Virus record (IMG/VR): IMGVR_UViG_3300050015_000237 | Location: 1 to 46,059 of that record | Length of the DNA: 46,059 bases | Source: a virus | Direction: 5' to 3' (one strand) | In this document: positions 39,901 to 46,059 of the stretch, in pieces | Layout: the number at the start of each line of letters is the position of its first letter | How positions within the stretch are numbered: the stretch's first letter is position 1 | Notes under the pieces: generated by a model | Database searches by the model: none | Seen by the model: the letters and a program-made list of their open reading frames with translations, nothing else | What the model was told of the DNA's origin: nothing | Program-made: the position numbers and the translations under genes

Positions 39901-40032
39901 ATGGGCACTTCCCCTGCCTGGATTTTGATAATGTCCAATAATGAGAAAGACACAAAAGATCATAATAAATCGGCTTGATTTTTAATAAATAGAGAGTATA
40001 TTAGGAGAAATAAGGTATATTTTATCCTTTAA
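39901..40032 (+). CDS. Tiny hypothetical protein
   Basis: 43 aa from ATG 39901 (MGTSPAWILIMSNNEKDTKD); ATG 39931 would give 33 aa. Basic end. Function unknown. Confidence 0.3.
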
Positions 40033-40037
40033 AGGAT

Positions 40038-40277
40038 ATGCTAAACGCTACAAAAATAAAAAGGAGATCAGAGCAATATCATTATAAAATATGTTTAGAT
40101 CATATATTAATATTTTTACACCAGATTAAATATACTACCGACACTGAAAACGATATGTGTAAGACGTTCAGTGTTAAGGATTATTCATTAGAGCAATTTC
40201 AGAAATGGGTATGTAAGCATATACCTAAATGAGATGATAGATTTACATCATCAAAAAAGGGAACATGGATAAAATAA
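40038..40277 (+). CDS. Hypothetical basic protein
   Basis: 79 aa (MLNATKIKRRSEQYHYKICL, SLEQFQKWVCKHIPKGDDRF), overlapping the glycosyltransferase start by 13 bases. Function unknown. Confidence 0.4.
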
Positions 40278-41062
40278 AGATTTTATTGGGAATGAGAACG
40301 ATGGGTAGTGTCCCTGTAGAAATGACTCGTTGGCTTTTGTTTATGGAAATTCCTGATAATGTAGAGATTTCTGATAATGTAGAGATTTCCTATCGGTTTA
40401 CTCAATCACTTCCACACTGTATATGAGTAAATGATATAATTAGGATGGCAGTTCATAATGAATATGATTATATATTCTTTTTGGATGACGATAATATCCC
40501 TGAATGTAAAGATATATTAAAGAAATTATTGGCTATGGATAAGAAGATAGCAACGGGGATAGTACCTAGTAGGACGCCTATGCAGTGATTCCATACACTT
40601 TGCATATTCAAAGAGCAATTAGACGAGAAAAGCATGATAGCCTATGACCAGTATATAAATTTACCTGAAGAGGATATATTTGAGGTGGCTATGTGTGGAT
40701 TCGGTTGTGTCTTGATCCATAGAGATGTCTTCCTGAAGGTTTATAGGACGTTTCACGATTTTCCGACAGAGATGAGGACTATGTGGTATTATCCATTAGA
40801 GGACAAAATATATAGCGAAGAGGAGATAGATTATAGAAATATAAAGCTACCAGAATGAACGCTAAGGTACAAAAAATACGTTTCTGAAGACATTTGTTTC
40901 ATGGAACGTTGTAAATGGTTGACGGGAGAGAAGATATGGGCTAATGGTAAGATAAGATGTAGTCATATCTGATTACCTAAACTCGTAAGGATAGAAGAAG
41001 ATATAATAAAAGCAAACAAGCTTTATCCATTAACAGTAAGTAAATGGGCTGAACCTCAATAG
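40265..41062 (+). CDS. Glycosyltransferase 1 (GT2-like)
   Basis: 265 aa. MDKIKILLGMRTMGSVPVEM opens the fold; FFLDDDNIPECKDILKKLL carries the metal-binding DDD; AMCGFGCVLIHRDVFLKV and EDICFMERCKWLTG follow, as in GT-A transferases. It contains an exact 18-bp duplication (40353-40388) giving DNVEIS twice. First of three consecutive transferases; substrate unknown. Confidence 0.75.
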
Positions 41063-41730
41063 TAATTCCTGTTAGGGATTGACTTAATCGAACTAAGCAG
41101 ATATTGGATCAGCTTAGGAATATAGATATTAAGAAAGAAATCCTGATAATTGACGATAACTCAAACCAAGAGACGAAAGACTGGCTAAAAGAACAGTTAG
41201 ATATAAGATTATTCACCTATGATTATGATATAGGGGTTTCACAAGCACGAAATCTATGATACAGTGAGGCTAAATATGATAAGGTGCTGATAATCAATAA
41301 TGATCTTGTTTTTGCCCCTAATTGTATCCAAGAGCTATCAAAAGCATTAGATGATCCAGATATAGATATAGCGTGTCCATGAACAACCGAATGACCTCGA
41401 AAGTTTGAGCTTCCCATTGTTATGAGGAAGCAGAATATATGTGGTCGGTGCTTTATGGTGAGGAAATGACTATCCTGCTTCCCGATACCCTCTCAATTGG
41501 ATCTGTGGTACGGTGATGACTGGATTCGACAGATGACGGACAAATCTAGGATAAAAGAAGTAGAAACAGCGTTAGTACACCATTATGTTAGTTCTACCAT
41601 CTGATTAGATTGAAAAAGATCACTGGATGTAGAAGAGAGGATTGCATGAGACACTTTCGAGTTTGCTAAGATGTGTCATGAGAAGGGTTGGAATGATGAA
41701 AGATTTAACAATATAAAGCGAGATGATTAA
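41044..41730 (+). CDS. Glycosyltransferase 2 (family 2)
   Basis: 228 aa, overlapping the previous gene by 19 bases. TSIVIPVRDGLNRTKQILDQ, EILIIDDNSNQETKDWL, GVSQARNLGYSEAKYDKVLI then INNDLVFAPNCI is the classic GT2 order (here NND for the DxD). DLWYGDDWIRQMTD carries a later acidic motif. TGA supplies several of these glycines. Confidence 0.85.
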
Positions 41731-42304
41731 ACTGAGTATACTCACTTGTGCAACTACTGGTAGAACCCAAAATTGATTTCTAGAGAGAATTTACAAACAA
41801 TTAAATAAGCAAGCAGAATGAAAGCCAGTGGAGCTACTTTGATTGATAGATAATAAGCTTATGACTATAGGGGAGAAGAAGAATAGATTAAAAGCTATGG
41901 CTAAATGAGAATACTTGGCTTATGTTGATGATGATGATGAAATTTCTGATGACTATATTGATGAACTATTGAAAGCTATTGAATATGGAACGGATGTAAT
42001 ATGTTTTGGGATGTTATATTGTGAGGATGATAAGGATTGAGTACCTGTTAAGTTCTCAAAGGATTATGAACATACACAAGCAACAGCAGAGCAACCATAT
42101 TATACAAGACAGCCACACCATATAATGTGTCGAAAGAAAGAAATAGCAATGAAAGAGGATTTTGAAGATGTGAATCGGGAGGAGGATACTCACCGAGCAT
42201 CAGTAATGCAGAAGCATATTAAGACCGAATATCAGATAGATAAAGTGTTATATCGTTATTTATTCTCTCACCAGCATACTGAATGTGATCATGCCTCTCA
42301 TTAA
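41723..42304 (+). CDS. Glycosyltransferase 3 (family 2)
   Basis: 193 aa, overlapping the previous gene by 8 bases. IKLSILTCATTGRTQNGFLE, GEKKNRLKAMAKGEYLAYVD then DDDEISDDYIDELLKA gives a GT2 fold with a long acidic metal site. It is shorter than typical GT2 enzymes. Confidence 0.8.
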
Positions 42305-42849
42305 ATGAAATTGGTTTAAAGCAAAATACAGATAAGTCATTTTACCATAAATATATGGATTTTTATGAGAAGATACTCTCAAATGAGGATATAAAGAGCG
42401 TTTTAGAGATATGAGTTTGGGAGGGTGCATCAATAAGAACACGAAGAGAGTATTTCCCAGAGGCAAGAATAATGGGGTTAGATATAGTTCAATGTAATCC
42501 AATAGAATGATGCGAGATAATTAAGGCAGATGCTACTAAACAGGAGTTCGCTGACACAATAGATGAGATAGATTTCGTGATTGACGATTGATCGCATTGG
42601 AGCGATGACCAAATAGCAGCATTTAAGCTCTTGCGACCCAAGACGAAAAGGATATATATAATTGAGGATGTATACCAGGAGATGCAGAGAGGTAATATGT
42701 GAGCAATAGAGTTTTTTAGATGATTTGCTAAGGATAACCAGTTGGAGTATGTAGAGTTTACAAGAACACATGGGGACAATACATTCTCAATGTCTATAGT
42801 TTTACTTCGTAAAAAGATATATGAAAAAGCTATTGATAAGACTGACTAA
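42283..42849 (+). CDS. Class I methyltransferase (macrocin-O-methyltransferase-like)
   Basis: 188 aa from ATG 42283, overlapping the previous gene by 22 bases. LKQNTDKSFYHKYMDFYEKI, VLEIGVWEGASIRTRREYF, RIMGLDIVQCN, IDFVIDDGSHWSDDQIAAFK and IYIIEDVYQ match sugar O-methyltransferases of this kind. Placed after three glycosyltransferases, it probably caps or trims the same glycan. Confidence 0.75.
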
Positions 42850-43087
42850 TAGACTACTAAAGGATAGTGGATTCCAGATAGTAGAGAGGAATTGAAGTTA
42901 TGCTGTGTATATCAGCGAGCAGACCTGAACCAAACATATCTACGTGGAGGAAAAGCACATTATAAAGCAATTATTTATGGTCTGAGTACAAGAAGAAGAG
43001 GATACATGACCAAGTTTAGATTGATTTTCTATTGAAAAATTTTTATCACCTAATAAAAATACAGATGCGAACACAGATCAAGGCTAA
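42821..43087 (+). CDS. Hypothetical protein
   Basis: 88 aa (MKKLLIRLTNRLLKDSGFQI, TKHIYVEEKHIIKQLFMVGV), overlapping the methyltransferase end by 29 bases. Function unknown. Confidence 0.45.
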
Positions 43088-43295
43088 AGGACAGAATCAT
43101 ATTACAGACATAACGGGGTTTGTTGATCTAACAAAAGTAATAGCATTCGACACGATTGATGCTCAGGACGCAGATAAGAAGATATACTATCAAATAATCC
43201 TTAATTATGAGAGTCTACAAGGATGATTATTTTATGAAATGACTAAAAATGACAGAACACTCCTTGTTAAGAAGCTTTTAGATCTCCATAAATAA
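43065..43295 (+). CDS. Hypothetical protein
   Basis: 76 aa (MRTQIKAKGQNHITDITGFV), overlapping the previous gene by 23 bases. Function unknown. Confidence 0.45.
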
Positions 43296-43298
43296 AAT

Positions 43299-43664
43299 AT
43301 GAAATTAAACTGTATTTACACAACAAAATCACGAAAAGAGAATAATACAGATTTTGGTATATGGGATAAGGATATAAAGGAGGATCTCCATAAGCATTCA
43401 ATGATAGTAATACTGAATTGGTGTGCAAGAACGCTAACAAAATCCATGAATAAGAAGCGAAAGGAGATGAGGGTAACAAATATCCTCCATGAGCAAGAGG
43501 ACTGAACAAAGAAGCTAGAGAATATCTATACTCACTTCATAGAGCAAGTAGTAAACAAACCCATAGAAGATAAAGAGATATATCTGGGACAGTTGATTAT
43601 GATTGCGAATATAATGAAAATAAAGGGAATGGTTAAGAAAGATTTATCAGTAAGTAAAAAGTAA
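43299..43664 (+). CDS. Hypothetical basic protein before terminase genes
   Basis: 121 aa, helical and Lys-rich (MKLNCIYTTKSRKENNTDFG, FIEQVVNKPIEDKEIYLGQL). Its stop overlaps the next start. Function unknown. Confidence 0.45.
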
Positions 43665-44074
43665 TGGTAGTAAGAAAGGACAAACAAAAAAATATAGTTA
43701 AAATAACTAAGTCTGTGCTTACTAATCCTTTACAAACAGAAAGGGAATTAGCAAAGGAGGTATGAGTTTCTAATTGAACAGCCCATAACATACTAAAACA
43801 AGTTGAGCAATCTTGAGCAAAAGACCCTAGAATCCTTTGAATATGCGATACGGACTTGGAAATCGTCACATTGGGACAGAATGAAATCAAGAAGAGATTG
43901 ATAAATACTCCTAGTAAGATAGGTGTAAGGGATATTGTGTCAGCAATGGAGAGTTGAACCAAGAGATATACTATATTTAGAGGGGATCTAACGGATAAAG
44001 ACGGAGCTTTTAAGCAAGAGCTGACGGAGGAACAGATAGAGAAGATTATCAGTAAGTACAAATTAAATGGATAA
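43664..44074 (+). CDS. Small terminase subunit candidate
   Basis: 136 aa. A helix-turn-helix (QTERELAKEVGVSNGTAHNI) is followed by a helical middle (DLEIVTLGQNEIKKRL) and a C-terminal tail (FKQELTEEQIEKIISKYKLN). DNA-binding HTH proteins of this size directly upstream of the large terminase are normally the small subunit that recognises the packaging site. Inferred from layout. Confidence 0.6.
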
Positions 44075-44126
44075 TCTACACACATTATACTATTAAGTAT
44101 GTATTTATTACATAATATACAGTAGA

Positions 44127-44282
44127 ATGTATGTATATAACATTAAGCAAATAGCAGAGAAATATAGCCTCAATCGGAGAACAGCAAAAAAGAAAAGCGA
44201 AAGTTTGGAGAAGGTTTATAGAATAAATAAGAGATGAAAGGTTATATTTGTAGGATATTTAATAAGAGAACAAAATGGATAG
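44127..44282 (+). CDS. Small DNA-binding-like protein
   Basis: 51 aa (YNIKQIAEKYSLNRRTAKKK), an HTH-like helix pair similar to excisionase/MerR-type starts, then a beta-type end. Overlaps the large terminase start by 8 bases. Could regulate or assist packaging. Confidence 0.5.
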
Positions 44283-45771
44283 ACAAGACTTACAATTCTT
44301 TATACAACGTGCTAGAGATGATCTCATCTCATTTTCTATATATTGTGATCCAGCAGCCACGAATCCCGAGAAAGCATATAGTCCTAAACCATACCATGAG
44401 CTTATAGCCGATATTCTGGCGGGGATATATAATAGTGAATTAGATAAGGTTATAATCTCAGTACCACCACAGCACTGAAAGTCTACGGCAGTATCTATCA
44501 ATTTCCCGGCATGGGCATTAGGCAAGAATCCCTCTATTCAGTTCGCTCTAGCATCTTATGGATCGGATTTAGCAGAATGATTCTCGCAGAAATGTAGGGA
44601 TCTGATAAAATCACCACAGTATAAGTCAGTGTTTGGAGGCATTCTCAAAGATGACAGTCAGGCGAGGAACGAATGGTATACAAACAAATGATGAAGATAT
44701 ACAGCGGTAGGTATAGGGTGACCGCTTACAGGTAAGCCAGTAGATATTCTCGTGATTGACGACTACCTCAAGGATTGGGAGGAGGCTCAATCTAAGACCA
44801 TGAAGGAGAAGATATGGAATCGGTACACATCAGTAGCGTTGAGTAGATTACACGCTAAGAGTAAACAGATTATAATAGCTACAAGATGGAGTGAGGATGA
44901 TCTGATAGGTAGAATAATAGAGAAAGAGCCTGAGGGCTGGACTATCATCAATATTCCTGTGTATAATGATGATGGTACGACAATACGACCTGAGAAGTTT
45001 CCACCTGATTTCATAGCAGAGAAGCGTAAACTGTCAGGAGAGATAGTATTTCAGGCATTGTATATGTGAAACCCTACACCACAAGGATCAGGTACATTTA
45101 AGCGTGAGTATTTCCAGTATTACGATATATCGGAGGTTATGAATGCTGATGGTACATATAAGAAAAAGCTTAAAGTGATAACTTTTGTTGATCCAGCTAT
45201 AAGTATCAGACAGGAAGCTGACAATACCGCTATAATTACTATTGGTCACGACCCTACCAATAATAACATCTATGTATTGGATGTGTTTGCAAAGAGGATA
45301 GAGCCAGACGATATAATCAATAATTTATTCAGGATAGTTAATACTTATGCTCCTGAGAGGGTGGGAATGGAGAACGTAAGTTATCAGAAGATGCTGATAT
45401 TGGAGGTAAAGAAGCAGATGAATGTCAGGAATAAGTATTTCACAGTAGATGAGGTTGTGCCTATGGGTGAGAAGGAAGCAAGGATCAAGGCGTTGTTAGA
45501 GCCAAGATATGCTAACTGTAAGATATTTCATCTAAAGAACAATAATGAGACGACAGAGTTAGAGTGAGAATTATTGACATTCCCAAGATGAAGGCACGAC
45601 GATAGGATTGATGGGATCGCATCAGCAATAAAGATGATAGATACGGTAAATATCCATCTAAGGAACGATAAAAAGCCAGTAAAAACGTATAGCGATCCAT
45701 TAACATGACAGACCAAAGTAATGCAAAGGAGATGAGAGTCTAAGGAATGGCGAGATTGGAATAAAAAATAG
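44275..45771 (+). CDS. terL: Large terminase subunit
   Basis: 498 aa, the DNA-packaging motor. Walker A VPPQHGKST with Gly68 as TGA and K69; Walker B DILVIDDYLKD (D162-D163); coupling region IIIATRWSEDDL; nuclease acidic residues from FVDPAISI (D306) and later GRHDDRIDGIASAI. The order matches the family. It overlaps the small HTH gene and is followed by a promoter and the portal gene. Confidence 0.95.
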
Positions 45772-45798
45772 TTGCAAATTACAGAAAAAGAGTATAAT
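45772..45798 (+). promoter_or_regulatory. Sigma70-type promoter before portal
   Basis: TTGCAA and TATAAT with a 15-base spacer (slightly short) begin one base after the terminase stop, 36 bases before the portal ATG. It would start the late head operon. Confidence 0.6.
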
Positions 45799-45833
45799 TG
45801 AAGTAGTAGATTTACTCAGTTATACTTTTTTTT

Positions 45834-46059
45834 ATGGCAACTAAAGAAGATATATTAAACAATAGTAAATCAAAGAAATCTGATCAGAACTACATCTTGG
45901 ATATAAAGAACCTGACGAACCAAGCTACCCAATGAGGAGTAGAGCCAGAAGATATGAAGTCATTATGATACGTTCTGGATAGATGGGCAAAGATGGATAG
46001 TAGACGCAAACAGGAAGAGCATAAACGGAGTACATTTGATATGCAATTCGACTCAGCGA
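45834..46059 (+). CDS. Portal protein (start; continues at position 2)
   Basis: ATG 45834 opens MATKEDILNNSKSKKSDQNY and runs off the window. From 45881 it repeats window positions 1-179 in the same frame, so the full gene is this piece (45834-45880) joined to 1-2011. A T-rich leader precedes the ATG. Confidence 0.85.
45881..46059 (+). repeat. Terminal overlap with window start
   Basis: 179 bases equal to positions 1-179 except for seven differences (at 19, 31, 37, 40, 46, 49 and 52), all synonymous third-codon changes; the last 127 bases are identical. It marks a circular or permuted molecule of 45,880 bp sampled from more than one variant. Confidence 0.9.

Noticed and set aside
1-46059. 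TGA as tryptophan (table 4) or many broken pseudogenes
   Set aside because: TGA falls on invariant glycines, TGG is used for Trp in the same genes, and all frames stay open to TAA/TAG.
45881-46059. True terminal direct repeats of the packaged DNA
   Set aside because: Both copies lie in the same frame of one gene and differ at seven sites, so an assembly overlap of a circular map is simpler.

Overview
The window looks like an essentially complete genome, about 45.9 kb, of a tailed double-stranded DNA phage that reads TGA as glycine (translation table 25). That code is known from Absconditabacteria (SR1) and Gracilibacteria, so the host is probably one of these candidate-phyla bacteria. The evidence is direct. 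Almost every long reading frame is riddled with in-frame TGA, and these fall on invariant glycines: both glycines of the FMGSGTT motif of a DNA methyltransferase (38651-38659), the Walker A glycine of the large terminase, the CxxCG knuckles of TnpB and the GG of an HNH nuclease. Tryptophan is always TGG, and only TAA and TAG end genes. All genes lie on the + strand. No tRNA or rRNA was recognised. The last 179 bases repeat the first 179 in the same frame of the portal gene, so the molecule is circular or circularly permuted (unit 45,880 bp).

Layout. 43.3-46.06 kb plus 1-9.6 kb: small terminase candidate, large terminase, portal, scaffold, two paralogous decoration-like proteins, major capsid protein, head-tail connectors and a 696-residue tail protein. 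9.6-20.3 kb: a glycine-rich fibre/adhesin, two large ejection-type proteins (one with a muramidase-like domain), small virion proteins including a ferritin-like one, a coiled-coil protein and further fibre genes ending in a Kelch-like repeat protein. No tape measure, sheath or baseplate gene is visible, which suggests a short-tailed (podovirus-like) particle. 20.3-26.1 kb: a glycosyltransferase-methyltransferase fusion, two holin-like proteins, an IS605/IS1341-type tnpB element with hairpin ends and probable omega RNA, and a papain-like cysteine peptidase. 26.1-33.3 kb: structured RNA, replication-initiator-like protein, two DNA methyltransferases and many small early-type genes. 33.3-35.7 kb: a two-gene unit of unknown function (an H-rich small protein and a DUF6745-like protein with a 597-bp tandem repeat), split by a homing endonuclease. 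36-43.3 kb: a second lysis-like group, a third methyltransferase flanked by direct repeats, and a cassette of three glycosyltransferases plus a methyltransferase.

Mobile DNA is heavy: one tnpB element, three NUMOD4-type HNH homing endonucleases and two further HNH proteins. No DNA or RNA polymerase gene is visible, so replication and transcription must lean on the host. The most unusual items are the DUF6745-like gene, whose repeat is invisible under the standard code; two unassigned structured RNA regions (24.4-24.6 and 26.4-26.6 kb), one with a possible pseudoknot; and an intact TnpB nuclease that can be made only in a UGA-Gly host.
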